From: JAWLBR01 sp041687495
Lineage (GTDB): Bacteria > Bacillota > Limnochordia > DTU087 > JAAYGB01
Direction: 5' to 3'
Length of the DNA stretch: 64,000 bases
Assembly (NCBI GenBank): GCA_041687495.1
Contig: JAWLBR010000003.1
Coordinates: 1 to 64,000 of the forward strand
In this document: one piece after another, positions 54,501 to 63,766 of the stretch
Layout of the letters: each line of letters opens with the position of its first letter
Numbering within the stretch: the first letter of the stretch is position 1
Position numbers and translations under genes: made by a program
The notes under the pieces: generated by a model
The model's input: only the letters and a program-made list of their open reading frames with translations
Database searches by the model: none
Told to the model about the DNA's origin: nothing

Positions 54501-55982
54501 GTGAATATCAAAAATGGCATGGTGTACGGAACTCCAGAGAGTCAGGGCCTGTCGTCAAGAGCCTTAGCGAAGATGCTGCAGGAGCTTCGCACAAAAGTGG
54601 AAGATTTCCACAGTATAGCTGTTGTGAAGAACGATGTGATTGTGATGGAAAGTCATGCCGAGCCCTTTGGACCCGCGAACCGCAAGATGCTGCATTCGCT
54701 GGCTAAGAGTATCAACAGCATAGCAGTTGGCATCGCTATCGACGAGGGAAAACTCGGTTTAGATGACTACTTACTTGATTATGTGTCAGACAAGCTGCCT
54801 GATTCCTACGACCGCCGCCTAAAACGGATGACGATACGACATATGCTCATGATGGCGGCGAGCTCTTGCCCGGGCAGTATCGGCTTTCTCGGGGCAGAAC
54901 ATCCTTGGATGACTCATTATCTTGGACTTGAACTGCCAGCAGAACCGGGCACTGTGTTCAACTATGACACGGGAGCTAGCTATATGCTGTCTTGTCTAGT
55001 GTCACGGGTTATGGGAAAGACATCGTTTGCGCTTGTTAAGGAGCGAGTCTTTGAACCGATGGGGATAACCGACGCCAAGTGGCTGACAAGTCCCGAAGGG
55101 CATACAGTAGGCGGATGGGGATTGTACCTCACGACCGAAGACCTAATCAAAGTCGGTAAATTACTGATGCACAAAGGGGAGTGGGACGGCCAACAGCTGG
55201 TTCCAGCATGGTGGGTAGAAGAAGCAACAAAAAGTCAAATTGCAGTGAAAGATGGTTCCGGCCGAACCTATGGCTATCAGTTTTGGGTGAGAGAACACGC
55301 CTTTAGCTTACTGGGGGCGTTTGGACAGACTGTCATGTGCAGCAAGGATGAAAACCTGTTTGTGGTGCTTACCGCCGGAACCGGGGATGATCGCAAACAA
55401 AATGACATCGTCTACCGGGTGCTTATGGAAACTGATGAAGCCTGCCATGTGGGTCCGGAAGACCCGGAGGGTCAGCGCAGACTACAGATGTTGGAGACAG
55501 ATCTGTTGATTGACCCTCCATATGGAAGACGGTCTGCAGTGGCAGAAGAGGAAATGTTCCACCGTGTGATAGAGCTAGAGGACAACAGGCGAAACCTGCA
55601 TAAGCTGAAGCTATCTCGGATGAATAAACAACTGATCCGGTTGGAGATGACCATAGACGGGGTAGAGTACTCGTTTGACGCTGGGTACCAGGATTGGACT
55701 ATGAACGAACTGCCAGAGGATGATTGTCAGCGCGTCCCTGCAGATGACTATGGTTTCTATCACTGTTTTCGGCCGGACCGGTTTGTGCACAACCAGCATG
55801 CCCTGGCCTATGCCTGGATAGGGGACAGTCTGACTGTCAAGCATTACTGGCTTAATACCACGTACATCGATACATTTTCACTGCACCTGGAAGGCGAAAG
55901 ACTCAAAGGTACACTCATCCGTAACGTCGCCATGGGCGAAAACGCGCCGGTGGATTTGCTGGAACTCCCGAGAACGATCTAA
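54501..55982 (+). CDS. Serine hydrolase, beta-lactamase fold, cytoplasmic
   Basis: A 493-residue protein with SLAK as the SxxK nucleophile motif (near residue 67), a Y-D-T where YxN is expected (FNYDTGAS) and a C-terminal beta-sandwich (RLEMTIDGVEYSFDAGYQDW). No signal peptide. Similar to EstB-type esterases and 6-aminohexanoate dimer hydrolases. GTG start after GGAGTGA. Substrate unknown. Converges on the next gene across a weak stem AAAGGG/CCCTTT. Confidence 0.87.
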   Translation: MNIKNGMVYGTPESQGLSSRALAKMLQELRTKVEDFHSIAVVKNDVIVMESHAEPFGPANRKMLHSLAKSINSIAVGIAIDEGKLGLDDYLLDYVSDKLPDSYDRRLKRMTIRHMLMMAASSCPGSIGFLGAEHPWMTHYLGLELPAEPGTVFNYDTGASYMLSCLVSRVMGKTSFALVKERVFEPMGITDAKWLTSPEGHTVGGWGLYLTTEDLIKVGKLLMHKGEWDGQQLVPAWWVEEATKSQIAVKDGSGRTYGYQFWVREHAFSLLGAFGQTVMCSKDENLFVVLTAGTGDDRKQNDIVYRVLMETDEACHVGPEDPEGQRRLQMLETDLLIDPPYGRRSAVAEEEMFHRVIELEDNRRNLHKLKLSRMNKQLIRLEMTIDGVEYSFDAGYQDWTMNELPEDDCQRVPADDYGFYHCFRPDRFVHNQHALAYAWIGDSLTVKHYWLNTTYIDTFSLHLEGERLKGTLIRNVAMGENAPVDLLELPRTI

Positions 55983-56056
55983 AAGGGAGTGCTGGCCGTA
56001 ACATGCCCTTTCTGCAAATTGAGTTCAAATGCTGGGCGGAGAGGGCTCCTGGCGTC

Positions 56057-57310
56057 TTAGGGAACCAGCGAATCCTCAAAGTGAATCATGACATTTCGCG
56101 ATTCTAGTCTGCGCTGAAGTGTGGGTACATCGATACCCGTAATCGATCTACCTGAGTCTATGGCCAAGGCCGCAGCTTCACCGGCAGCCTGACCGGTGAT
56201 GATGGCTGGCGGAATAACTCTGAGCACGTCCCATGCATATCCTTCCGCGGACGCGCTTCGGCCTGCGGTGATAAGATTGTCAAAGCCGCTTCGGATCAGT
56301 GTACGGTAGGGGACTTCATAGAGGTTGTCGGGCCTGTCAAAATCGTTGATGGCGGCGATGGAGTCGTCGAAATGGCGATAAGCGTCGTCAGTCTTAAGCG
56401 TGTAATCGCCGGCAATATGGCACGTGGTTCTGAACTGTGGCATTGCCGGCAGAGTGGAGATCTCGCCCGCAAGCCTGTCCTTGTCCTTCATTTTCCCGAG
56501 CATGATGAGTTGGTTGCGGATGATGTAATCGCTGACATCCTCGGGAGTTGTGCCGTGGAAGAGCGGGACATCCTCAGGTTGGTTGTGCCCGTACAGGTCT
56601 ATGTTGCCTCCGGTAATTGTTTGCACAGCTGTTTCGGCTCGCCCTGTTTCGAGGGCCGAACGGCAGCTATCAAGGGTTACTATTCTGCCAAGATAGGTGA
56701 AGTAATTCTTGCCGATGACGGTGGGCATACCGGAGCGGCGCAGGACGTCAGCATCACCTGTGGTATCGACGATGATCTTTCCCCTTCTAAACTCAAGCCC
56801 CGCTTTGCTGCTGGTGATGACTCCCTTGCAGTGTCCACCTTCCATGACAGGTTCAACAACGGCGCAGTCGAACAAAATCTCCACACCGGCATGGTGCAGA
56901 GCTTCAGTCATTTGTAGAGCGAAAAGGTACGGCGAATATCTAGTGACATATCTAGGAACGTCCTCGGATTCCCCCGGTTCTCCGTTCTTCCATTCGTCTG
57001 GGATTGTGTCGTATCCGTATTTAACGGAGTCCCGGAGCATCTCTTCGGCCATGCCGAAGATAATCTGCCTTCCGCGTCCGTTGCACATGGGTACGAAAAA
57101 GTTAATTAGCCCTGTCGTTGCCAATCCACCGAGAATAACGGTCTTCTCGGTCAGCAAGACCTTCTTACCACATCTTGCAGCAGAGAGCGCAGCGGCATAG
57201 CCTGCTACACCGCCACCTGCAACGATCACATCATATTCGCCTCTCATGGGCAGTTGCTTTGCAAAGTCGAGCTGGTCCACCTTAGACATCGCTCCAATTC
57301 TGATTGACAT
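56057..57310 (-). CDS. FAD-dependent oxidoreductase
   Basis: A 417-residue flavoprotein: the dinucleotide motif VIVAGGGVAGYAAALSAARC (residues 28-47), then LGGLATTGLINFFVPMC with a Gly/Cys pattern of the FAD_oxidored family, VDTTGDADVLR and C-terminal LITAGRSASAEG. The family oxidises or dehydrogenates unknown sugars or acids and often lies in carbohydrate gene clusters. No clear ribosome site ahead of ATG 57310; ATG 57289 is an alternative. Confidence 0.88.
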   Translation of the reverse strand: MSIRIGAMSKVDQLDFAKQLPMRGEYDVIVAGGGVAGYAAALSAARCGKKVLLTEKTVILGGLATTGLINFFVPMCNGRGRQIIFGMAEEMLRDSVKYGYDTIPDEWKNGEPGESEDVPRYVTRYSPYLFALQMTEALHHAGVEILFDCAVVEPVMEGGHCKGVITSSKAGLEFRRGKIIVDTTGDADVLRRSGMPTVIGKNYFTYLGRIVTLDSCRSALETGRAETAVQTITGGNIDLYGHNQPEDVPLFHGTTPEDVSDYIIRNQLIMLGKMKDKDRLAGEISTLPAMPQFRTTCHIAGDYTLKTDDAYRHFDDSIAAINDFDRPDNLYEVPYRTLIRSGFDNLITAGRSASAEGYAWDVLRVIPPAIITGQAAGEAAALAIDSGRSITGIDVPTLQRRLESRNVMIHFEDSLVP

Positions 57311-57455
57311 GCCGACGTTGCAGAGATTAGGACAGAATCCTACATCTATAGTATATCATGACAAGTCCAGCATTTGCAGACTGTTTTCCCAGGGAAAATC
57401 CCAGTAAAATTAAGATGCAAACAGACTGAACCGACTTCGGAGGGGGTTTTGTCCT

Positions 57456-58286
57456 GTGTTGAGGCATGCTCTTTTTATCGGTGGACCACCGGGCTCAGGC
57501 AAGACGACCATAGCAAGGGCGATTGCTCGCCGTCACGGACTGCGTTGGTACAACTCTGACACCAAGACGTGGGAACATCGGGATCGGGCCCTGCGCGCGG
57601 GTCATCCTGCTGCCCATCAATGGGAGGCAATGACACCGCAGGAGCGCTGGGTGACTGCGACCCCGGAAGAGATCAAGAGGCTGACATTGAAGGTTGAGCG
57701 AGGCTACATGATTCTTGACGATGTTCGCCAACTGCCCAGCTCTCCGCTTACCGTGGTGGAAGGATCGCCGCTGCGTCCACCGGCTGTCGCCCGTGAACTT
57801 TCCGATCCGTCACGGAGCGTTTGGCTCATCCCAACGCCGGAAGTACATGCAGATCGATTGGGACGGCGCAGCTATATCGAAGGTGCCAAGGAGGGTTACA
57901 TACAAAGAGCAATCGGAGAAGCTGTTGAGATTAGGCAGCAGGCCGAGGAGAATGGTCTGGTCGTCATCGAGGTCGATGGTTCTCGGGGGATCGAGGAGAT
58001 GGTCCAGACTGTTGAGACGGTCTTCGCTCAAGCACTGGCGGAAGGTCCACGGGCCGAGACTTTGAGCGAGAGGCAAACTCTCCTGCGTTATGCTAACGCG
58101 GCGGTCGTCTCTCAAGTGTTAGCGGGACTAGCTCGTCCGTGGAGCAATGGGGATTCCCGGAAGGTTGTCCGCACTTTTCTATGTGAGTGCGGAGACCCTG
58201 ACTGCACCGCTGACGTCGAGATGCCCGTAGCTGATTTTCCCCTCGATACTGATCCGGGTTCGTTGCGAGCGCCTGGGCACGAGTAG
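57456..58286 (+). CDS. P-loop kinase-like protein with CECG tail
   Basis: A 276-residue protein with Walker A GPPGSGKTT (10-18), WYNSDTKTW, a Walker B-like YMILDDVRQL and a kinase-type core up to 195. The C-terminal part ends in FLCECGDPDCTADVEMPVAD, a four-residue Cys cluster that could bind zinc or be a redox switch. GTG or TTG-type start is masked (GTGTTG) with GGAGGGGG ahead. It and the next gene, 74 bases on, are both small-molecule kinase-like. Confidence 0.78.
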   Translation: MLRHALFIGGPPGSGKTTIARAIARRHGLRWYNSDTKTWEHRDRALRAGHPAAHQWEAMTPQERWVTATPEEIKRLTLKVERGYMILDDVRQLPSSPLTVVEGSPLRPPAVARELSDPSRSVWLIPTPEVHADRLGRRSYIEGAKEGYIQRAIGEAVEIRQQAEENGLVVIEVDGSRGIEEMVQTVETVFAQALAEGPRAETLSERQTLLRYANAAVVSQVLAGLARPWSNGDSRKVVRTFLCECGDPDCTADVEMPVADFPLDTDPGSLRAPGHE

Positions 58287-58360
58287 AAGTAGACATATTG
58301 CTTAAGGGCCTCGAAGGCAAAGGGAGGCCAGCCAGACTGCCACTATAGGAGGAACTGATT

Positions 58361-58969
58361 TTGACAAACGCATTCGGACAGATTGTGATACTGAACGGTA
58401 CTCCCCGGTCAGGAAAATCCAGCATCGCGGCTGTGATTCAGGACACGTTTGAGGGCGTGTGGATGAACTTCGGGGTTGATCGGTATATGCAGATGATTCC
58501 CAAACAGTACCAGCCTGGAATTGGGCTGCGTCCGGGAGGCGAGAGGCCAGATTTGGAGCCTATCCTTGTTAGGATGTACAGCGCAATGTACGAATCCATC
58601 GCGGCACACAGCCGTCTAGGACTAAACGTTGTGGCCGATGTTGGTCATCATGATTTTTACAGCCAGCCAAGGGGTATCCTCTCTGACTGCGCTCGTCGGC
58701 TGGCTGGTCTGCCTGTTCTGTTTGTAGGAGTGCGCTGTCCCCTCGAGGTGATCATGGATCGCCGCCGGGCCACGGGCTGGCAGGATCCTGAAGACTTCTC
58801 TGTGCCCAGACCTGTGACTTTGTGGCAGGAGGCTGTGCATACACCGGGCATCTATGATCTGGAAGTCGACACTTCCCAGCTCAGCTCCGAGGCGTGCGCT
58901 GGCCTAATTCGGCAGCGGTTGGAGCAAGGAGATAGGCCCTCGGCCTTTGCCCGTCTAGCTGAGCGCTGA
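58361..58969 (+). CDS. Chloramphenicol phosphotransferase-like kinase
   Basis: A 202-residue P-loop kinase: IVILNGTPRSGKSSIA (8-23) and NFGVDRYMQMIP, where D40 matches the catalytic Asp of chloramphenicol 3-O-phosphotransferase from a Streptomyces producer. Later VADVGHHDFY and VGVRCPLEVIMDRR (lid) also fit. TTG start after AGGAGGAACTGATT. The true substrate need not be chloramphenicol. Confidence 0.85.
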   Translation: MTNAFGQIVILNGTPRSGKSSIAAVIQDTFEGVWMNFGVDRYMQMIPKQYQPGIGLRPGGERPDLEPILVRMYSAMYESIAAHSRLGLNVVADVGHHDFYSQPRGILSDCARRLAGLPVLFVGVRCPLEVIMDRRRATGWQDPEDFSVPRPVTLWQEAVHTPGIYDLEVDTSQLSSEACAGLIRQRLEQGDRPSAFARLAER

Positions 58970-59112
58970 TTGGGTTCGAAACTGAGAGCGCGCAGTGGTC
59001 GGCCTTGAAGGATGTCCCCATCAAAACAGTCAGTAGCGTGCCCACTCTGGCCTTTCTAGAGGAGCCGCCGCTGATATGATGGGGACAAGTGTTTCAGATG
59101 AAGCCGATAGCT

Positions 59113-60177
59113 CTACTTGGAGATCTGCTTCAGCCTTCGGCAGATCTCATCCCCGACCTCGGTGGTGCTGGCTGTTCCGCCGATATCGGGTGTCTTGATT
59201 CCGTCTTTTGTGACATCCTCGATCACACCAAGGAGTGCTTGGCCTAGTTCCTCGTAGCCGAAGTGGTCAAGCATCATCTTGGCTGTCCAAATCTGTCCGA
59301 TGGGATTGGCAATGCCTTTGCCGACCAGGTCGGGAGCAGAACCGTGAACCGGTTCAAACATCGATGGGTACTTCCCGCTGATGTTGATATTCGCCGCTGG
59401 GGCGATACCAATGCTTCCCATGATGGCTCCACCGATGTCTGTTAAGATGTCGCCAAATAGGTTGCTGGCTACCACCACGTCAAAGATTTGGGGCCGGGTT
59501 ACAAAAAAGGCAGACAGTGCGTCAATGTGGCATGATGCAGTCTTGACATCGGGATAGTCTGCCTTTACATCGCCAAAGACGCTGTCCCAGAAGGGCATGG
59601 AATACACAATGCCATTGGACTTAGTGGCCGAGGTGACGTGGCCCTTGCGCTTTCTTGCCAGCTCGAAGGCATAGCGCATGGCCCGTTCTGTCCCTTTTCT
59701 TGTGAACACCGCGTTCTGAATAGCCAGCTCATCTTCACCGGTGTTCACCCGTCCGCCAACCTCACTGTACTCCCCCTCACTGTTCTCCCTGACTACCACG
59801 AAGTCAAAGCCGTCGGGGTTAACTAGAGGCGACTTTAGGCCCTCAAAATACTTGGCTGGACGAATGTTGATGGCTTGTTCAAAGCCCCGTCTGATCTTGA
59901 TAAGGAGTCCCCACAATGACACATGATCCGGTAGAAGGGCGGGGTTTCCTACGGCTCCAAGGAAAATGGCATTGAAGTTGCTCAACGTCTCCAGGCCGTC
60001 TTCTGGCATCATGTGCCCGTGCTCAAGGTGGTATTCGCAGCTCCAAGGAAATATCTGGTATTCGAACTTAAGTCCTCCGTGTATCTCTGCAGCTGTATCC
60101 AGAACCTTAACCGCTACTGGAACTACTTCTCGCCCTATTCCGTCTCCTGGAATTACCGCAATCTGGAATTTGTCCAT
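59113..60177 (-). CDS. Tartrate/D-malate/isopropylmalate-type dehydrogenase
   Basis: A 354-residue beta-decarboxylating dehydrogenase: IAVIPGDGIGREVVP at the start, SLWGLLIKIRRGFEQAINIRP, VVRENSEGEYSEVGG, CHIDALSAFFV, ASNLFGDILTDIGG and EPVHGSAPD. The LWGLLxxIR and ENSEGEY features match the tartrate/D-malate dehydrogenase branch (NAD+, Mn2+/Mg2+) more than LeuB. ATG 60177 follows AGGATGGGATAGA; the open frame reaches 60393, without family residues. Confidence 0.93.
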   Translation of the reverse strand: MDKFQIAVIPGDGIGREVVPVAVKVLDTAAEIHGGLKFEYQIFPWSCEYHLEHGHMMPEDGLETLSNFNAIFLGAVGNPALLPDHVSLWGLLIKIRRGFEQAINIRPAKYFEGLKSPLVNPDGFDFVVVRENSEGEYSEVGGRVNTGEDELAIQNAVFTRKGTERAMRYAFELARKRKGHVTSATKSNGIVYSMPFWDSVFGDVKADYPDVKTASCHIDALSAFFVTRPQIFDVVVASNLFGDILTDIGGAIMGSIGIAPAANINISGKYPSMFEPVHGSAPDLVGKGIANPIGQIWTAKMMLDHFGYEELGQALLGVIEDVTKDGIKTPDIGGTASTTEVGDEICRRLKQISK

Positions 60178-60393
60178 TCTATCCCATCCTATTCTGTTCC
60201 ACACAGTAACTGCCGTGTGAGTATATGGTAGAGTTCCCGCCAGGGCGGGCCTCTCCTGCTGGTCCGTTGGCGGCTTTGGATCTGGCGAGTGGGAGGAGAC
60301 ACCTAGAGGCCGCATGGGGAGAAGCAAGGCGGGGGACTGCCCCAGGGCTGACCTGTTGGGCTGTCCCCTGCGCCGATAGGGAAACCATCGCAA

Positions 60394-60615
60394 TTAGTAC
60401 AGTGGACCGTAACATGATGGAAATGGGTGGATAGCCTGGATCTGGCTGAGGGGATAGTGTCTGGTCGCAAATTGAGACTGGTAGAGATACTCAAGCAAGT
60501 AGATTTCACCGCCGGTGACGTCGCACAAAATGCCTGACACACCTTGTCCGTTGATGAGAGAGACGCCTACCGGTTGGTCGATCAAGTACTGTAGATTGGG
60601 CTGTCGCCAAGCCAT
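60394..60615 (-). CDS. Small conserved-looking protein, possible Sm-like fold
   Basis: A 73-residue protein with ATG eight bases after AGGAGGTGATC. The sequence QPVGVSLINGQGVSGILCDV then TGGEIYLLEYLYQ has the V-x-L-x-NG-x-x-x-x-G pattern of Sm-like beta barrels, known in small spore-former proteins. No signal or helix. Function unknown. Confidence 0.65.
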   Translation of the reverse strand: MAWRQPNLQYLIDQPVGVSLINGQGVSGILCDVTGGEIYLLEYLYQSQFATRHYPLSQIQAIHPFPSCYGPLY

Positions 60616-61228
60616 AGAAGATCACCTCCTGTTGGCAGTAGTCTATTCGGACGGATGCAAGATGCTACTGGCTGGGCCATGGGGAGCGAAACAAGAGACG
60701 AAACTCATTTTGGGACTGGATATCTAGCCAGGTATAGAATGAAAGGTTAACATTGAATCTCCCCGCAGGAAAATATTGACAGGTCCGCCAGCAGGCAATA
60801 TTCTATCGATGGATATTCCCGTGGATAAGCGGGGTAGTCAGGGGCGAAGAACCGCACCTATACCAGTATTCATCGCGTCAATGAGGGGAGGTGCCTTGGT
60901 ATTGCCAAGAAAAAGATTTCCCAGAGCCATCGATTTGCTCATTGGGTTTATTATCTTGTACAATCAGCGCTTTGTTGAGTTTTGGTTGGAGGAGCCAGAG
61001 AGAAGTCTCGTTCAGCTAGGACCATACAATAGGTTGAAGTCAGTCGCCGATACCAATGGCCATGCTTATCTGTCTCAGATTCTTTGTTTCGCCTGAATCT
61101 CTAGGGTGTACTAGGAACCGGAAGCATAGTCTTTCCAGACCAAAAACATAATAGTGGAGACACTTGGTTTTTTCTTCCTCTCGTTTAGGTTGAGGGGATC
61201 GCAGACACAGGGAGGAGGGTGTGCTGAT
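60616..61228. other. Intergenic region, no convincing gene
   Basis: An open frame at 60776-61096 has a TTG start and a feeble ribosome site and its product resembles nothing I know, so I do not call it. Nothing else is seen except the GGAGGAGGG ahead of 61229. Confidence 0.4.
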
Positions 61229-62587
61229 ATGCAAGGGAGATGGGCGTTTGATGAAGGAGTCGCGTTGTGGAGGGACTTCTGTCTAAGCTCAGCCGAGATC
61301 AGCCAGCGGGAACTGCAAGGCCTCGAGGGCTACCTGAGACAGCAAGTCCAGGAAATTGCCGCGTTGGGCCTTTCGGAGGAGGAGGCATTCCTGATCGGCG
61401 TTAAGCGCCTGGAGGACCGGCCGTCAGTTTCCGAGGACTATCGGAAGATCGATAAACGCAACCTCTGGACGACTCTCCTTTCAGAACCTGTGCAGACGAA
61501 AGAACGTCGAGCCCGACTGCGAGACTTGCTCTTTGCGATTGTCTTGGCAATTTCGGCTGGGCTTTCGACAGAAATACCTAAGCTCTTTGGCATCGGCTTC
61601 GCGGAAGATCCAGCTTTCTACCTGAAGAATCTGAGCTTTTTTGTCCTGCCCTTTGTAACCATCTTCTTTGTTTTGCAAAGGCGGATCTCCCGCCTGGCTC
61701 TCGTATCCATCGCCTTGACTTTTTTCTTGTCCATGCTGCTGGTTAATCTCTATTCGATTTCGGAAGAAAGCCAGACACTGCTTCTCAGTGCAATACATCT
61801 CCCGCTTTTTCTCTGGTTTATCACCGGGAGCGCCTATGCAGGCAATGGATGGAGAGATGTCTCTAGAAGAATGGACTTTCTTCGCTTTACCGGAGAGGTC
61901 TTCGTCTACACAACGCTTCTGTTCTGCGGTATTGTCGTCGTAACCGGGTTGACCAACCTTCTGTTTGCGGCCATCGGAATCGGCGCAGAGAGAAATATTC
62001 TTGAGCATTTCGCAGTTCCTGCAGGCGTCGGTTCACCTGTCATCGCTGCGTATCTCGTTGAGCAAAAAAGAAGCGTTGTGGAGAACTTGGCTCCTGTTCT
62101 AGCCAGGATTTTCGCCCCGTTGCTGCTCTGTATGATGCTGGTTTTCTTGGGGGTCATGTTACTTACTCAGAAAAGTCCCTTCTTGGAACGGAACTTTCTC
62201 ATCGGATTTGATCTTATGCTTATCTTGGTCCTGGGGATAGTGTTCTACATCATATCAACACGGAAAGGCACAGTGCATCCACAGATGTACGATTGGATCA
62301 GCCTCTTCCTAATTGTGACCGCCCTCATTATCGATGTATTGGCACTTTCCGCTATCGTCTTTAGGCTCAGCTCCTACGGTGTCACTCCGAACAAGTTGGC
62401 TGCCTTGGGCGAGAACGTGCTTGTGTTTGTGAACCTTGCCGGGATGGCGCTGCTTTATGTGAGGTTCTTCAGAGCCAAGATCTCCTTTTGTCTATTAGAT
62501 AAATGGCAGACAAGGCTTCTTCCCGTCTATGCCCTCTGGTTGGGGTTTGTGGCCCTGGGCTTCCCCCTGATCTTCTCTAGCCAGTAA
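61229..62587 (+). CDS. Multi-pass membrane protein (DUF4153-like)
   Basis: About 452 residues. Residues 1-80 are soluble and helical (LWRDFCLSSAEISQRELQGL, a permease-prefix-like segment), then about 12 hydrophobic helices to the end. DUF4153 proteins have this form; no activity is known. ATG 61229 follows GGAGGAGGG; the frame extends back to 61154. Ends at the terminator 62622-62652. Confidence 0.8.
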   Translation: MQGRWAFDEGVALWRDFCLSSAEISQRELQGLEGYLRQQVQEIAALGLSEEEAFLIGVKRLEDRPSVSEDYRKIDKRNLWTTLLSEPVQTKERRARLRDLLFAIVLAISAGLSTEIPKLFGIGFAEDPAFYLKNLSFFVLPFVTIFFVLQRRISRLALVSIALTFFLSMLLVNLYSISEESQTLLLSAIHLPLFLWFITGSAYAGNGWRDVSRRMDFLRFTGEVFVYTTLLFCGIVVVTGLTNLLFAAIGIGAERNILEHFAVPAGVGSPVIAAYLVEQKRSVVENLAPVLARIFAPLLLCMMLVFLGVMLLTQKSPFLERNFLIGFDLMLILVLGIVFYIISTRKGTVHPQMYDWISLFLIVTALIIDVLALSAIVFRLSSYGVTPNKLAALGENVLVFVNLAGMALLYVRFFRAKISFCLLDKWQTRLLPVYALWLGFVALGFPLIFSSQ

Positions 62588-62621
62588 AGGAAAAGGGTAG
62601 GGCGACAATGGACATTCATGC

Positions 62622-62652
62622 GGTCCTGGAGTAATCCAGGGCCTTTTTCTTT
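62622..62652 (+). terminator. Terminator after DUF4153-like gene
   Basis: GGTCCTGGA, loop GTAA, TCCAGGGCC (one G-U), then TTTTTCTTT. Confidence 0.92.
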
Positions 62653-62845
62653 AGTACGGTAAGAGAAAGCGGCTTTCTGACGTGGCGGGACGCAGTTGTC
62701 CGCACCGGGATCTAAGCAACCCCGGGAACGACAGCAAATACAACACGCCGGACACTGGCAAAAGAAGTGGAAATTTTCATAGAAACGTAACAAGGGGAGA
62801 AATGTGCCGAGTTGAATCACTAGCGTGGACAAAGGAGGAGATTAG

Positions 62846-63457
62846 ATGGAAACTCTGCAAAGTCACTTCAACCAGTGGGGAGCAGTCATATTTTTCTCGA
62901 TCGTCTATGGGGTGGCGCTTCTGTTTGTGCCGTTTCGGCAGAAGATGAATCGAAAACCGGCAACGGCCTATCTGGCCTTCGTCCTGGCGTTTGCTATCGA
63001 GATGCACGGAATTCCGATGAGTATGTACTTGATATCGTGGCTCATCGGGAAGCACCTTCCGGAGGGGATTCTGTGGGGACATACGTTAATTGACCAGATT
63101 GGGTACGCGGGAATGTATGCGAATATAGTTTGCGCCATCTTGGCCTTCGGACTGATCGCAAACGGCTGGTACAACATCTACCACAAGTACTGGTCGCAAG
63201 AAACAGGTAAAGGACAGGTGGTCACCACCGGTGTCTACAGGTACATTCGCCATCCTCAGTACACCGGATTCATGCTCCTGACTCTGGGGATGATTTTTGA
63301 GTGGGCGACTCTACCACTGCTGCTCATGTGGCCTGTGATCATGTGGATGTACTACCGGCTGGCCAAACGAGAGGAGAGGGATATGATCGAGGAATTTGGT
63401 GATGAGTATGTCCGCTATGCTCGCCGGACCAAGATGTTTATTCCTTTTGTCATATAG
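62846..63457 (+). CDS. Isoprenylcysteine methyltransferase-family membrane protein
   Basis: A 203-residue protein with five or so helices. VTTGVYRYIRHPQYTGFMLL and the closing REERDMIEEFGDEYVRYARR are the PEMT/ICMT family signature that binds S-adenosylmethionine. In bacteria these methylate lipids or unknown membrane substrates. ATG follows GGAGGAGATTAG. Confidence 0.9.
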   Translation: METLQSHFNQWGAVIFFSIVYGVALLFVPFRQKMNRKPATAYLAFVLAFAIEMHGIPMSMYLISWLIGKHLPEGILWGHTLIDQIGYAGMYANIVCAILAFGLIANGWYNIYHKYWSQETGKGQVVTTGVYRYIRHPQYTGFMLLTLGMIFEWATLPLLLMWPVIMWMYYRLAKREERDMIEEFGDEYVRYARRTKMFIPFVI

Positions 63458-63638
63458 ACTTCGCTTCAGCTCATCCAAGACTGGGAGGCAAAGCTGGTAA
63501 TGATGCAGACGCAGCATGGCTGAGCGTTTCCTACTCTCCAAAATCCCATCCATTCGCTGTTACCACAACTGCTCTGCGCAAATAACGCCAAAGCAATAAA
63601 AAAGCAGTCAATCAAAAGGAGAATGTCAACATTAAGCT

Positions 63639-63657
63639 AATTCCATAGATTGGAATT
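63639..63657 (+). promoter_or_regulatory. Candidate operator ahead of sugar-binding protein gene
   Basis: AATTCCA-TAGAT-TGGAATT is an inverted repeat with 7-base arms, 110 bases upstream of the binding-protein start. Repressors of sugar transporters often bind such sites. The rest of 63458-63766 holds no gene. Confidence 0.4.
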
Positions 63658-63766
63658 AAAACCCTTGTGTAGAAAATATTGGAGGTGGAAGTCAACGGGT
63701 AGGAATTGTCGTTGCAATCTCGGATTTTGGCGCATTTCTTATTTTAGCTAAGGAGGGAACTGTCTG

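Noticed and set aside
60178..60393. N-terminal extension of the tartrate/malate-type dehydrogenase
   Set aside because: Arg/Pro-rich, no targeting signal and no similarity; the family motif begins right after ATG 60177.
60776..61096. 106-residue open frame
   Set aside because: Weak TTG start, no family resemblance, low-quality composition; probably chance.
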